Assembly: GCA_022072505.1 (NCBI GenBank)
Contig: JAJVHU010000019.1
Span: 1-64,000, forward strand
Source: Phycisphaerae bacterium
GTDB taxonomy: Bacteria; Planctomycetota; Phycisphaerae; UBA1845
Reading direction: 5' to 3'
Length of the DNA: 64,000 nucleotides
Shown here: one piece after another, positions 52,082 to 62,003 of the stretch
Layout of the letters: every line of letters starts with the position of its first letter
Position numbering within the stretch: position 1 is the first letter of the stretch
Notes under the pieces: model-generated
Database searches by the model: none
What the model saw: the letters and a program-made list of their open reading frames with translations, nothing else
Told to the model about the DNA's origin: nothing
Translations under genes and position numbers: made by a program

Positions 52082-54601
52082 GTGTCGATAAATGAACCCT
52101 CCATCAACCCGCCGCCCAGCGGCGCATCGGAACGCGCGCCCTTCGACGCCACGGGATCCGGCGTGAACCGTCCCGGACAGGTGATCGGGGAGTTCGAGCT
52201 GCGCGAGATGATCGGGCGCGGCGGGATGGGGACGGTGTACAAGGCGTGGCAGCAGTCGCTGCGGCGGCTGGTGGCGGTCAAGGTGCTCGCGCCGCACATC
52301 GCCGGATCGCGCGGGAACGTGGTGCGTTTTCAGCGCGAGGCGCAGGCGGCGGCGAAGCTGCATCACCCGAACATCGTCCCGATCTTCGCCCTGGGCGAGG
52401 ATCAGGGGATTTACTACTACGCGATGGAGTTGATCGAGGGCCGTGGGCTTCATGAGATCATCCGCGAGGAGCGTCAGCGCGCGGGGCTGGAAGCGCCGGA
52501 GGAGGATCTTGACGCGACGCGCATTCTGAACCGGACCGGGTCGGGGGCGACGCCGGCGCCGAAGGCGCGCGAGCTTTCCGCCGAGGACACCGCGGTGATG
52601 CTGGCCGGCAGCGGGGCGTGGTCGGCGGCGGCGGACCGGTTCGAGGTGATTGCGGCGCAGCTCTCGCGCATCGCCGACGCGCTCGCGTACGCGCATGATC
52701 AAGGCGTGATTCATCGCGACATCAAGCCGCACAATCTGATGCTCAGCCGCGACGGGCGTCTTTTGCTGACGGATTTCGGGTTGGCGCGGATCATCGAGCA
52801 GCCGGGGATCACGATGACCAGCGAGGTTGTCGGCTCGCCGTTGTACATGGCGCCGGAGCAGATCAGCGGAGACGGGACGATGACGGCGCGCAGCGACATT
52901 TACTCGCTGGGCGCGACGCTGTATGAGTGGATGACGCTGCACCCGCCGTTTTCCGGGCGCACGCGCGAGACGGTGATCACGCAGATTCTGACCGGCGACG
53001 TGCGCGCCCCGCGGCTGGTCAATGAGCGGATTCCGGGGGATCTGGAGACGATCTGCCTGAAGAGCCTGGAGCGTGACCCGTCGCGTCGTTATGCCACGGC
53101 GCATGAGTTCCGTGACGATCTGAATGCGTATCTGTCGCGCGGTCGGATCAAGGCCCGTCGGGCCGGCGCGGTCGAGCGCGGGAGGCGTTTCCTCGGGCGT
53201 CACAAGATCGGCGTGGTCGCGGCCGCGGTGCTGCTGATCGTGGCGTGCGGCGCGTACGTGATCGTCCGTCAGCGGGACACGATCCGCCGCATTCAGCGCG
53301 ACGGAACGCTGGTGGACGGCGGCGACCGGATCGAGCGTCCCGTCGTGACCGCGGCGGATCCGTCGGATCCGCCGCCGGGACCGCCGCCGCGTCCGGGTCC
53401 GGGACGCGAAGCCGGCGGACCGCAATCGCCGCCCGGGAACCGGCCGCGACCCGGTGCTCGTCCCGGGGATCCGGTCAGCGCGATGCTGGCGCGCCTTTTC
53501 CCGGCGGAGTCGCTGGTGTTTGGCGCCGGGCGCGAGATCGTCGAGCGGAATGCGCCGTCGATCGTGTCGCAGGCCGAGGGCATCACGGGGAGCGTCGCCA
53601 ACCTCCTGACGATGAACGTGCAGGCGGGCGATCTGGGGACGCTCGACGGGCTGAGCCGGCTGGCGGCGGCGGACGTGTTCACGCAGGCCGGTCCGCTCAA
53701 CGACCTGGTGCTGGTGTTCGACCCGCTGGAGCCGGACCCGAAACTGGACGTCCTGATCCGGGCGCTGGAGGACGACGCGGCGCCTCAGCGGCATCTCGAG
53801 TTGGTCACGCTGCTGATCGACGGCGACCCGAACAATGACGCCGCGCGTTATGTGCGCGCCCTGCTTTACGGCCGGACGGAGCAGTTCGATCGGATGGAGA
53901 CGGACGCGTCGGAGTTCATCCAGCGGCATCTTCAGGACGCGCATGCGTACCTGCTTCGGGCGGTGGCGCGTCTGATGGCCGGACGGGCGGAGTCAGCGCG
54001 CGAGGACATCGCCGAGGCGCTGGAACTCGATCCTCAGATCGACCTCGGGCGCACGCTGCGAGGGATCGTCGATCTGCACCTCGGGGACACCGGCGCGGCG
54101 GTTGCGTCGTTCGACGAAGCGCTGCAGCGGCGGCCGGACGCCGTCCTGGCGATGCTCGGACGGGCGATGGCGCGGATGATGCGGTCGGAGCCTTCCGCCG
54201 CGATCGCCGATCTGGACCGCGTGCTCGAGTTGTTCCCGGACAACGTCAGCGCGCTGGTCATGCGCGGGAACTGCGCGACGGAACTGGGCGATCATGCCCG
54301 GGCCCGCGAGGACTACGGCAAGGCGATCCTGATCGCGGGACAGTCGCCGGCGCTGATGAGCAAGCTCCTGTCCGCGATGGCCGCGGAACAGGGCAACCTC
54401 GCCCGGCAGCAGGAGCAGGCCCGCCGGTCGTCCGAAGGCGTGCCCGCCGACCGCACCGGTTCAACCCCGGTCGAGGGCGCGGCGACGCCTCAGGACCGCG
54501 CGGCGACGGAGCGCCCCGGAGCGTCGCTTCGACCGAACGAGCTCGGCGCCGCGCCCGCTGCGCCGCCGGGAATGCGCCTCGGATATCCGCGTCAGCCTTG
54601 A
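52082..54601 (+). CDS. Membrane Ser/Thr protein kinase with C-terminal tetratricopeptide repeats
   Basis: 839 residues from a GTG preceded by AGGAGG. The kinase domain (~35-350) has IGRGGMGTVYKAW (Gly loop 44-51), Lys67, the catalytic loop VIHRDIKPHNLML (Asp213), DFG at 231 and the APE motif in YMAPEQIS. One membrane helix (GVVAAAVLLIVACGAYVIV, ~377-395) is followed by a Pro-rich linker. The C-terminal ~250 residues contain TPR-like helices (SAREDIAEALELDPQIDLGR, AAIADLDRVLELFPDN). PknB-type signalling kinase with an extracytoplasmic or scaffold tail. Confidence 0.92.
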   Translation: MSINEPSINPPPSGASERAPFDATGSGVNRPGQVIGEFELREMIGRGGMGTVYKAWQQSLRRLVAVKVLAPHIAGSRGNVVRFQREAQAAAKLHHPNIVPIFALGEDQGIYYYAMELIEGRGLHEIIREERQRAGLEAPEEDLDATRILNRTGSGATPAPKARELSAEDTAVMLAGSGAWSAAADRFEVIAAQLSRIADALAYAHDQGVIHRDIKPHNLMLSRDGRLLLTDFGLARIIEQPGITMTSEVVGSPLYMAPEQISGDGTMTARSDIYSLGATLYEWMTLHPPFSGRTRETVITQILTGDVRAPRLVNERIPGDLETICLKSLERDPSRRYATAHEFRDDLNAYLSRGRIKARRAGAVERGRRFLGRHKIGVVAAAVLLIVACGAYVIVRQRDTIRRIQRDGTLVDGGDRIERPVVTAADPSDPPPGPPPRPGPGREAGGPQSPPGNRPRPGARPGDPVSAMLARLFPAESLVFGAGREIVERNAPSIVSQAEGITGSVANLLTMNVQAGDLGTLDGLSRLAAADVFTQAGPLNDLVLVFDPLEPDPKLDVLIRALEDDAAPQRHLELVTLLIDGDPNNDAARYVRALLYGRTEQFDRMETDASEFIQRHLQDAHAYLLRAVARLMAGRAESAREDIAEALELDPQIDLGRTLRGIVDLHLGDTGAAVASFDEALQRRPDAVLAMLGRAMARMMRSEPSAAIADLDRVLELFPDNVSALVMRGNCATELGDHARAREDYGKAILIAGQSPALMSKLLSAMAAEQGNLARQQEQARRSSEGVPADRTGSTPVEGAATPQDRAATERPGASLRPNELGAAPAAPPGMRLGYPRQP

Positions 54602-54681
54602 CGGCGCCGGCGACGGGTGGACATCGCTGCGCCTTATCGCGGGACGCAGCCTGAGACGCTCGCCCCAGCGCCGGTTGTCGC

Positions 54682-55494
54682 TCATATGCGAATCCGCCGG
54701 TCGTCCGGCAGCGGCGGCGGCAGGACCGCGGCCAGCAGGTTCCGCGTGTACTCCGCGACCGGAGCGCCGAAAACCGCGCTGACCTCGCCCGACTCCGCCA
54801 GCCGCCCGCGCTCCAGGACCGCGACGCGTTCGCACAGAAAAGGCACGATCGAGAGGTTGTGCGTAATCAGCAGGCACGACAAGCCGCGCCGCTTGCGCAA
54901 GTCGATCAGCAGGTTGAGCACTTCCGCCTGCACGGAAACGTCCAGCGCGCTGGTCGGCTCGTCCAGAATGAGCAGTCGGGGATCCGTGACGACGGCCCGC
55001 GCGAGCGCGACGCGCTGCCGCTGTCCGCCGGACAACTCGCCCGGGTAACGATCGAGGAAGTCGGGGCGCAACCCGACGTCCTCAAGGGCTCGCGCGACGC
55101 GGACGGAAACCGTTTTGCGGGACGTCGCGCCGTGAATTCGCAAAGGCTCAGACACCAGATCGCGGACCGACCGGCGCGGATTCAGACTTCCCGCGGGGTC
55201 TTGAAACACCAGGTGGACCTCGCGCCGGAAACGCCGCAGCGCGTCGCTCCGCAGCGAGGACACCTCGTCTCCGCGAAACCGGATGCAGCCGGAATGAAGA
55301 TCGATCAGCCGCATCACCGCGCGGGCCAGCGTCGACTTGCCGCTTCCGCTTTCGCCGACCAGCGCGAGCCCCTCGCCTTCGCGAAGGCGGAGGCAGACCT
55401 GATCCAGCGCGCGGACCCCAGCGCCCGCGGAGGTCCGGTAGCAGACCGTCGCGCGATCCACGTCGAGCAGATAACCGTCGTCGCTATCGGACAT
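54682..55494 (-). CDS. ABC transporter ATP-binding protein, OppF/DppF-like
   Basis: 270 residues. Walker A GESGSGKST (~48-56), Q-loop LVFQDPAGSLNPRRSV, signature LSGGQRQRVALARA and Walker B LLILDEPTSALDVSVQ. The QDPxxSLNPR form is typical of peptide/nickel uptake ATPases. No permease, binding protein or second ATPase is adjacent, so it is an orphan here. Confidence 0.88.
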   Translation of the reverse strand: MSDSDDGYLLDVDRATVCYRTSAGAGVRALDQVCLRLREGEGLALVGESGSGKSTLARAVMRLIDLHSGCIRFRGDEVSSLRSDALRRFRREVHLVFQDPAGSLNPRRSVRDLVSEPLRIHGATSRKTVSVRVARALEDVGLRPDFLDRYPGELSGGQRQRVALARAVVTDPRLLILDEPTSALDVSVQAEVLNLLIDLRKRRGLSCLLITHNLSIVPFLCERVAVLERGRLAESGEVSAVFGAPVAEYTRNLLAAVLPPPLPDDRRIRI

Positions 55495-55682
55495 CGTTAC
55501 TGACCCTGCCGCGTGCCGCCGGGCCTGCGGTCCTAGAACAACCGGATGAATCTTGCCGCGGATTCAACCTTCAGGACGCGGCGTCCGTCAATCCGTAAGA
55601 GCCTCAGACGAAGGATCGTCCTGAAGGCGTCGGGGAGCGTGGCGCGAGGACCGGAGGCTGGAACGGCGCCGGGAGTTGAACG

Positions 55683-56066
55683 ATGGCGTACATCACCGCG
55701 AAACCGCAGGGAGCCGCAACCCGCAAACCGGCGGACGTCGTCCGGGAGTGGCTTGAACAAGCGGCGTCCGAAGGTCGCCCGGATCATTACTCCGGCAAAA
55801 GGAAGCATCCGCGGATTGACTGGCACGCTCCGGCGATCGTGCGCGTGCGGGCGGGGCAGCCTGACGAGCGCGCGTACTACGGTCAATGCACGAATCTGAG
55901 CACCCGGGGCGCCGCGGTCAGATGCAGCGAAGGCGTGCCCGAGGGATCGGTCGTCGTCCTGCACATCAACGACGGCGAGGAATCCGTGTCGGCGAAGGTG
56001 AAGCATTGCTCGGTGGGCGTGGGCAGCTACCTGCTGGGGCTCGAGTTCCTGCTCGAGGCAAGGTGA
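55683..56066 (+). CDS. PilZ-domain protein
   Basis: 127 residues. The c-di-GMP-binding motifs are present: the Arg motif (RKHPR, with a second Arg spaced like RxxxR) near residue 42, and NLSTRGAAV (N-x-S-x-x-G) near residue 75. It probably acts as a c-di-GMP effector. Its 3' end overlaps the convergent symporter gene by 40 bp. Confidence 0.85.
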   Translation: MAYITAKPQGAATRKPADVVREWLEQAASEGRPDHYSGKRKHPRIDWHAPAIVRVRAGQPDERAYYGQCTNLSTRGAAVRCSEGVPEGSVVVLHINDGEESVSAKVKHCSVGVGSYLLGLEFLLEAR

Positions 56067-57628
56067 TCCGCGGCGCCGGAACCCGACCCGGCCGGCCTTG
56101 CAAAGCAACATCCCCACCCGAAGGTCCAGACTGTTCCGATGATGATCCACCACGGCCAGACCACCGCCGACTGCCACGCCGGGAACAAGAACAACATCCA
56201 CGATGGGACGCCGTCGGCGGACCTCGCCGGTTCCGTCGGGAAGACCGACTGACCGATTTTGAACCACGCCAGCAGGACCGCCGACGAGAACATGATCCAG
56301 AGGTTGGCCCGGTCGCTCCCGCGCGTCTTCGTCAGCACGCCCAGAAGAAACACGCCCAGCATCGCTCCGAACACCAGCCCCGCCCAACTCAGCGCCTCCC
56401 ACAACAGCCCCTGCGACCCGCGTAACCCGAACGCCACGGCCGCCAGAATCGCGCCGAACGCAAAGGTCAGACCGCGAGCGACGCGAAGGTAATGCGCCTC
56501 CGACCGCGCGTGCCCTTGCGGGGCCCGCAGCGTCATGAAAGGCCGGTACAGGTCGGTGACCGCGCTGGAGGACAGCGCCCCCAGCGCCGACGCGGCGCTG
56601 GACATCGAGGCCGCGAAGATCGCCGTTACGAGCAATCCGCGCAGCCCCACGCCCGACGGAAGCGTGTTCGCGATGAAGAAGGGGAACACGCCTTCGCGTG
56701 AAACGTTCGGCGTCGGTCCGGGCGCGTGCCCCCCGGAGTACGCGAGATAGAGCATCGTGCCGACGGACAGGAACAGGCACACGATGGGGAAGCCCGCAAA
56801 GAGATTGAAGATCAGGGAGCGCTGGCTTTGCCGCACGTCCCGGCAGGTCAGCATGCGCTGGGTCAGATCCTGATCCGTCCCGAGCGCGGCCATGTTCTGG
56901 AGCGTCGAGCTGACCAGCAGCAGCCAGAAGACCTTGTCCCAGGGCACGCCCTCCGCCGGTCGCCACGTGAACGTGTGCATCTTGCCCGAATGCCACGCGG
57001 CGGCGACGTTCTCGTGCCACGCGCCCGGCACCAGCAGGAAGAGGAACACCAGCGCCGCGACGCCGCCGCCGATGAACGTCAGCGCTTGCAGCAGGTCCGT
57101 CCAGAGGATCGCCTTGATCCCGCCGTGAGTCGTGTACGCCGTGACGACCACCATCATGCCGCCGATCACCCACGGCAACGACCAGTCAAAGGTCTCGGAG
57201 ACCGCGATGGCCGATGCGAGGACACGGATCGACCCGCCAACGATCTTCGAGAACATGAAGCACAGGGCGGCCGTGGTCTGCGTCCGGCGCCCGAAGCGCT
57301 GCCCGAGGTACTCGTAGACGGTGGTCACCGACCCCCCGTAAAACGCCGGCAGGAGCAGGAAGACAATGAGCCAGCGTCCGAGGAACGCGCCGGCATAAAG
57401 CTGAAGGTAGCTCCAGTCTGCGGCGTATGCCTCCGCCGGGACGCCGATCAGCGTCAGGGCGCTGACCTCGGTGGCGATGATCGACATGCCCGCCAGCAGC
57501 CAGTGCTGGCGCCGCCCGCCGAGAAAAAAATCCGTCGTGTTCCGCTCGCGGCGTCCGGACCAGAACCCCACCGCCAGCGTCACGGCGAAGTATCCGATGA
57601 AGACCCCCCAGTCCGCCGGACCGAACAC
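56027..57628 (-). CDS. Sodium:solute symporter family protein
   Basis: 533 residues with about 13 hydrophobic helices. The family start is DWGVFIGYFAVTLAVGFWSG with TTDFFLGGRRQHWLLAGMSI. IATEVSALTLIGVPAEAY and the later AIFAASMSSAASALGALSSS are diagnostic of SSS proteins. The substrate (sugar, proline, sialate or other) cannot be read from sequence alone. Confidence 0.9.
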   Translation of the reverse strand: MFGPADWGVFIGYFAVTLAVGFWSGRRERNTTDFFLGGRRQHWLLAGMSIIATEVSALTLIGVPAEAYAADWSYLQLYAGAFLGRWLIVFLLLPAFYGGSVTTVYEYLGQRFGRRTQTTAALCFMFSKIVGGSIRVLASAIAVSETFDWSLPWVIGGMMVVVTAYTTHGGIKAILWTDLLQALTFIGGGVAALVFLFLLVPGAWHENVAAAWHSGKMHTFTWRPAEGVPWDKVFWLLLVSSTLQNMAALGTDQDLTQRMLTCRDVRQSQRSLIFNLFAGFPIVCLFLSVGTMLYLAYSGGHAPGPTPNVSREGVFPFFIANTLPSGVGLRGLLVTAIFAASMSSAASALGALSSSAVTDLYRPFMTLRAPQGHARSEAHYLRVARGLTFAFGAILAAVAFGLRGSQGLLWEALSWAGLVFGAMLGVFLLGVLTKTRGSDRANLWIMFSSAVLLAWFKIGQSVFPTEPARSADGVPSWMLFLFPAWQSAVVWPWWIIIGTVWTFGWGCCFARPAGSGSGAADHLASSRNSSPSR

Positions 57629-57822
57629 GCGGGCGCATCCCTCCTCATTTCCCGGCGACGTGCAAGAGGCGTGTCGGCCGCGCCGCCGTCGCGCGCCTCT
57701 GGCGTTGTCGCGGCGGCGAGCTTAACCTTGAACGCCGTGAAGGGGTAGCGCGGATCCCGAACGTGAGGCGCGGCGGGGGTCGGGTCGTCCCCCGGGTCGG
57801 GCACGTGGAAGGAAAACGAATC

Positions 57823-58674
57823 ATGAGCAGGTTGGTCGCAGGCTTGGCGTTGACCGGATGTTGGTGGGCGATCGCGGGCTGCCAGTCCGGCGGGGAGCGG
57901 ACGGCGCAGGCGGATACGCAGAAGTCGGCGCTGTCGGGACAGGCGGAAACATCGCAGGCGGCGCCCTCCGCCGCTTTGCAGACCGAGGTCAAGGACGAGG
58001 CGAAGGAGGCGAAGGAGAAGGAGCGCAAGCTGGCGGACCTCCTCCAGCGCCACGCCGTCGCGAAGCAGCGCCTGAAAAAGGCGCGACTCTCGATCGACCA
58101 GTCCGAGGAGGATCACAAGTCGAACATGACCCGCATGACCGCGGAACTGAACCTGGCGAAGCGCCGCCTCGAGGACTTCGAGAAGAACGGCGCGCCGCAG
58201 CGCATCGACCGCGCGACCCTTGGCGTGCAGTGGGGCGAGGACAGCATCAAGGAGCAGGAGGAGGAGTTGGCCCAGCTCGAAATCACCTACAAGGCGGACG
58301 AGATCGCCACGGAAACCAAGGAGATCGTGCTGGAGCGCGCCCGCCGCCGGCTCGAGCGATCCCGTCGAGACCTCGTGCTCCAGAAGAAGGATCTCAACAC
58401 GCTCAAGACCGAGACGATCCCCCGCGAGAAGGAGGAGATGAAGCTCGGCGTCGAGAACAAGGAGCGGGAAATCGCCGCCGCCCAGCGCAACATCCAGTCC
58501 TCGCGGATCGACCGCAGGATGGAGCTGATGAACGCGGAGAACGATCTGGCGAAGGTCGAGCAGGAACTCTCGGACCTCGATCCCGAGGCGCTGAAGAAGC
58601 TTCAGGCCCAGCCGGACAAGGATGAGCCGATCAAGACCGATGCCGCTGAAACGAAGCCCGCCGGGGAGAATTGA
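57823..58674 (+). CDS. Coiled-coil lipoprotein
   Basis: 283 residues. Signal LVAGLALTGCWWAIAGC has its lipobox at the second Cys. A linker is followed by ~200 residues of continuous charged coiled coil, with heptad-like Leu and many Glu/Lys/Arg (KERKLADLLQRHAVAKQRLK). Probably a periplasmic structural or spacer protein. Its stop lies 3 bp before the next start, so the two genes are coupled. Confidence 0.8.
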   Translation: MSRLVAGLALTGCWWAIAGCQSGGERTAQADTQKSALSGQAETSQAAPSAALQTEVKDEAKEAKEKERKLADLLQRHAVAKQRLKKARLSIDQSEEDHKSNMTRMTAELNLAKRRLEDFEKNGAPQRIDRATLGVQWGEDSIKEQEEELAQLEITYKADEIATETKEIVLERARRRLERSRRDLVLQKKDLNTLKTETIPREKEEMKLGVENKEREIAAAQRNIQSSRIDRRMELMNAENDLAKVEQELSDLDPEALKKLQAQPDKDEPIKTDAAETKPAGEN

Positions 58675-58677
58675 ACG

Positions 58678-59970
58678 ATGTCCGCAACCTGGTTTCGCAG
58701 AAGTGTCCCACCGGCGCGGGCGGAGCGCCCGGCGCATCGGTCTTTTTTCCGGCGCAGTGCGTTGATTCCGGGGCTCGGCCTGGTCGCGTGCGTCGCCGCC
58801 GCCGCCGCTTCAGCGCAGGATTCGACGCCTCCCGTCGGCGAACCGGTCGCCGCGGCGACCGTCGAATCCGCCAAGCCCGAGCCGACCCTCGAGCAGGTGC
58901 GGACCGCGATCACGCGCGGGCTGGGCTTCCTGGCGAAGGATCAGAACCCGGACGGGTCGTGGGGCGGTCTGAAGGACGGGACGAACACCTTCACCGGCGA
59001 CGTCTGGAGCAACCCGGAGACCCACCTGACGTGGAAGGTCGCCACGACCGGGTTGTGCGTGCTTGCGTTGCTGGAGGCGGGCGACACGGCTGAAGACGCA
59101 GCGTCGCTGAACAAGGGAATTGACTACCTGCTGGCGAATCCGGTCCTGCGCAGGCCCAGCGACTGGGACACGATGAACTGCTGGGCGAACATCTACGCCC
59201 TTCAGGCGCTGGCGGAGGTCGCGGCGCATCCGCGCTTCGCCGAGTCGCCGCTGCGCGAGCGCATCCGCGAGGTCGCCGCCGGACACGCGAAGCAGCTTAC
59301 GCAGTATCAGTCCATCAACGGCGGCTGGGGTTATCTCGAATTCGACATCCCGCGCACGCGGCGCCCGCAGTGGTCCACCAGTTTCACGACCGCCGCCGCC
59401 GTCATCGCCCTTCAGGATGCGAAGCGCTGCGGGATCGAGGTTGACGCGAAGACGGCCGAGCGCGGCGCGCGGGCGATCCGCCAGTGCCGCCTTCCGACCG
59501 GGGCGTTCACCTACAGCGTCAACGCGGTTCCCAGTCCGGGCGGGGCGGAGTGGATCGACCAGATCAAGGGATCGCTTTCGCGCATCCAGGTGTGCAACCT
59601 GGCGCTGCTGTATTGCGGCGATCCGGTCACGCAGGACACGTTGCGCTGGGGGATGGACGTCTTCTTCGAGCACCATCGCTGGCTGGACAACGCCCTGCAC
59701 AAGCCGATCCCGCACGAGACGTACTATCTGAACTCGGGATACTTTTATCTTTTCGGCCACTACTACGCGGCGCGGGTGCTGGAACTGCTGCCCGAGACCG
59801 ACCGGGCGAGGTACCGGGCGTCGCTGCAGCGGGAAGTGATGAAGATCCAAGGCACGGACGGCGCGATCTGGGATTATCCGATGCACGCTTACGACAAGCC
59901 TTACGGCGCCGCGTTCGGCGTGATGGCGCTCCAGCGCTCGCTGAAGACGCCCGATCGTCCATCCCCGTGA
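58678..59970 (+). CDS. Exported alpha/alpha-toroid protein (prenyltransferase/squalene-oxidase repeat)
   Basis: 430 residues. An N-terminal signal (GLGLVACVAAAAASAQD) is followed by terpenoid-cyclase-type repeats: AITRGLGFLAKDQNPDGSWG, WKVATTGLCVLALLEAGD, YQSINGGWGYLEFD and GTDGAIWDYPMHAYDKPYGA. The DxDD protonation motif of squalene cyclases is not seen, so it is probably not a cyclase. Such exported toroids are common in planctomycetes and of unknown role. Paired with the coiled-coil lipoprotein upstream. Confidence 0.78.
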   Translation: MSATWFRRSVPPARAERPAHRSFFRRSALIPGLGLVACVAAAAASAQDSTPPVGEPVAAATVESAKPEPTLEQVRTAITRGLGFLAKDQNPDGSWGGLKDGTNTFTGDVWSNPETHLTWKVATTGLCVLALLEAGDTAEDAASLNKGIDYLLANPVLRRPSDWDTMNCWANIYALQALAEVAAHPRFAESPLRERIREVAAGHAKQLTQYQSINGGWGYLEFDIPRTRRPQWSTSFTTAAAVIALQDAKRCGIEVDAKTAERGARAIRQCRLPTGAFTYSVNAVPSPGGAEWIDQIKGSLSRIQVCNLALLYCGDPVTQDTLRWGMDVFFEHHRWLDNALHKPIPHETYYLNSGYFYLFGHYYAARVLELLPETDRARYRASLQREVMKIQGTDGAIWDYPMHAYDKPYGAAFGVMALQRSLKTPDRPSP

Positions 59971-60009
59971 TGCGCCGTCGCGACGCCGGCGTCCGGTTCA
60001 CGCGCAGAT

Positions 60010-61506
60010 ATGACCACGGCCTTGCTGCAACTCGACGGCCTGACGAAGCGGTTCGGCGCGGTCACCGCGCTGGACGGCGTCTCGTTTGAAATCCGCGAGG
60101 GAGAGTGTCACGCGGTCATCGGCGAGAACGGCGCGGGCAAGAGCACGCTGGGCAAGATCGTCGCCGGCATTCACCGGCCCGACGCCGGGCGCGTCATCTT
60201 CGACGGTCGTGCAGTCGCCTTCCGCTCGCCCCTCGACGCCGCCGGCGCCGGCGTCCGCATCGTTCATCAGGAACTGGCCACCTGCCCGAACCTGTCCGTC
60301 GCGGAGAACCTTTTTCTCGGAGAATTGCCCGCCCGCTGGGGCTTCGTCCGGCGCGGCGAACTGAACCGGCGCGCGGCGGCGCTGCTCGCCGAGGTCGGGC
60401 TGAACGTTGATCCGCGCACCCCGATGAGCCGCCTGTCCACCGGGCAGGAGCAGCTCGTCCAGATCGCCGTCGCCGTCGGGCGCAAGGCGCGCCTCATCAT
60501 CATGGACGAGCCGACCAGCTCGCTGACCGAGGGCGAGTCGCGGCGTCTCTTCGACATCATCGCCCGTCTGCGCCGCGAAGGCGTCACGCTCATCTACGTC
60601 TCGCACCGCCTCGACGAGATTCAGCGCCTCTGCGACCGCGTGACCGTCCTGCGCGACGGCAGACACGTCGAGACCCGCCCGATCGCCGACGCGGGCACGG
60701 ACGAACTCGTCCGCCTCATGATCGGTCGGCCCGTCGGCGAGTATTTCCCGCATCATGCCTCCGTCGCGCGCGGTCCGGTCCGCCTGTCCCTGCGATCGCT
60801 CACCGCCGCCGGCCGGTTTCACGACATTACGTTCGACGTCCACGCCGGCGAGATCGTCGGACTGGCGGGGCTGGTCGGCGCGGGACGCAGCGAGATCGCC
60901 CGCGCCGTCTTCGGCGTCGATCGCTATGACTCGGGCGAAATCCTGCTCGACGGTCAGCCGCTGCGCGTCCGGGGTCCGGGCGACGCGATCCGCCGCGGCA
61001 TCGGACTCCTCCCGGAGGACCGCAAGCGGCAGGCGCTCGTCATCTCGATGTCGTGTAAAGAGAACCTCTCGCTGCCCCTGCTGGACCGCCTCCGCCGCTG
61101 GATCTTCGTTGATCGCCGGGCGGAGCGCGCCGTCGCCCGCGAGTACTTCGAGAAAATGCGCGTCGCCGCCGCGGGGATCGACGCGCCGGTCGCGTCGCTG
61201 TCCGGCGGGAACCAACAGAAAATCGCGCTGGCCCGCTGGCTTGCCCGCCGATGCGACGTCCTGATTCTCGACGAGCCGACGCGCGGCGTGGACGTCGGCG
61301 CCAAGGCCGAGATCCACGCCCTCATCGACGACCTCGCCGCCTCCGGAAAGGCCGTGCTCCTCATCAGCTCCGAGCTTCCCGAGCTGCTGAACCTCAGCAG
61401 CCGCGTCCTCGTCCTCGCCCGAGGGCGCCTCGTCGGAGAACTCCCCCGCGCCGACGCCACCCAGGACCGCCTCCTCCGCCTCATGGCCGGAATCCAGGCC
61501 GCGTAA
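60010..61506 (+). CDS. Sugar ABC transporter double ATP-binding protein (RbsA/CUT2 type)
   Basis: 498 residues with two ABC domains. Domain 1 has Walker A GENGAGKST, signature LSTGQEQLVQIA and Walker B LIIMDEPTSSL. Domain 2 has the degenerate P-loop GLVGAGRSE, signature LSGGNQQKIALARW and DEPTRGVDVGAKAEI. This pairing is the hallmark of CUT2 importers. There is no adjacent permease or binding protein; those occur singly at 14005 and 33280. Confidence 0.93.
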   Translation: MTTALLQLDGLTKRFGAVTALDGVSFEIREGECHAVIGENGAGKSTLGKIVAGIHRPDAGRVIFDGRAVAFRSPLDAAGAGVRIVHQELATCPNLSVAENLFLGELPARWGFVRRGELNRRAAALLAEVGLNVDPRTPMSRLSTGQEQLVQIAVAVGRKARLIIMDEPTSSLTEGESRRLFDIIARLRREGVTLIYVSHRLDEIQRLCDRVTVLRDGRHVETRPIADAGTDELVRLMIGRPVGEYFPHHASVARGPVRLSLRSLTAAGRFHDITFDVHAGEIVGLAGLVGAGRSEIARAVFGVDRYDSGEILLDGQPLRVRGPGDAIRRGIGLLPEDRKRQALVISMSCKENLSLPLLDRLRRWIFVDRRAERAVAREYFEKMRVAAAGIDAPVASLSGGNQQKIALARWLARRCDVLILDEPTRGVDVGAKAEIHALIDDLAASGKAVLLISSELPELLNLSSRVLVLARGRLVGELPRADATQDRLLRLMAGIQAA

Positions 61507-62003
61507 CCCGCCGAACCCTCCGCGCGCCCGTAAGGAAGCGCTCCGCAACCGACCCACGACCGTCCGACTCGACCGTAAAACCGAGCCGCGCCCGTAAGGA
61601 AGCGTTCTTTTTCCCGTCCGCACCGGCGGTTTTGCAGCAACGTCTTATTGACTCCTTCACGGGTTGTGCTACAATGATGTTTGAATCGAACCTGATGGAT
61701 CGGTTCGGGAGCGCCCGGTATGACCCTCAGTCGCGTTGACGCCGCCGCGGCAAGTGATGCGCATCGCCGCATCGCCGCATCGCCGCATCGCCGCATCGCC
61801 GCATCACCGCATCACCGGCGTTTTTTCCCGTGAAACGCTGTTTCTTAACCGAGCCGCGCCCGTAAGGAAGCGCGCGGTTCCCGTCTTTCCAGCGGCGGAC
61901 CCTTGCCCCCGCGTCTTCGTCGTTTCACAACCCGGAATCCGCCGCGCGGGCTTGGTCGCCTGCCGTGCGGACGGGCGTCTCGTTTTTTCAAGGAGTTTTC
62001 ACA
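61507..62003. repeat. Intergenic cluster of interspersed-repeat copies
   Basis: Copies of the core occur at about 61521, 61581 and 61849, all in plus orientation. The middle one has the full TTCCCGTCCGCACCGGCGG tail, and the last follows ACGCTGTTTCTTAACC. The 8-bp tandem run (61761-61816) lies between. No gene is supported. Confidence 0.8.
61761..61816 (+). repeat. 8-bp tandem repeat (GCATCGCC, seven units)
   Basis: GCATCGCC five times followed by GCATCACC twice, a perfect microsatellite of 56 bp. Being 8 bp long, changes in copy number would shift any reading frame across it. Confidence 0.9.
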
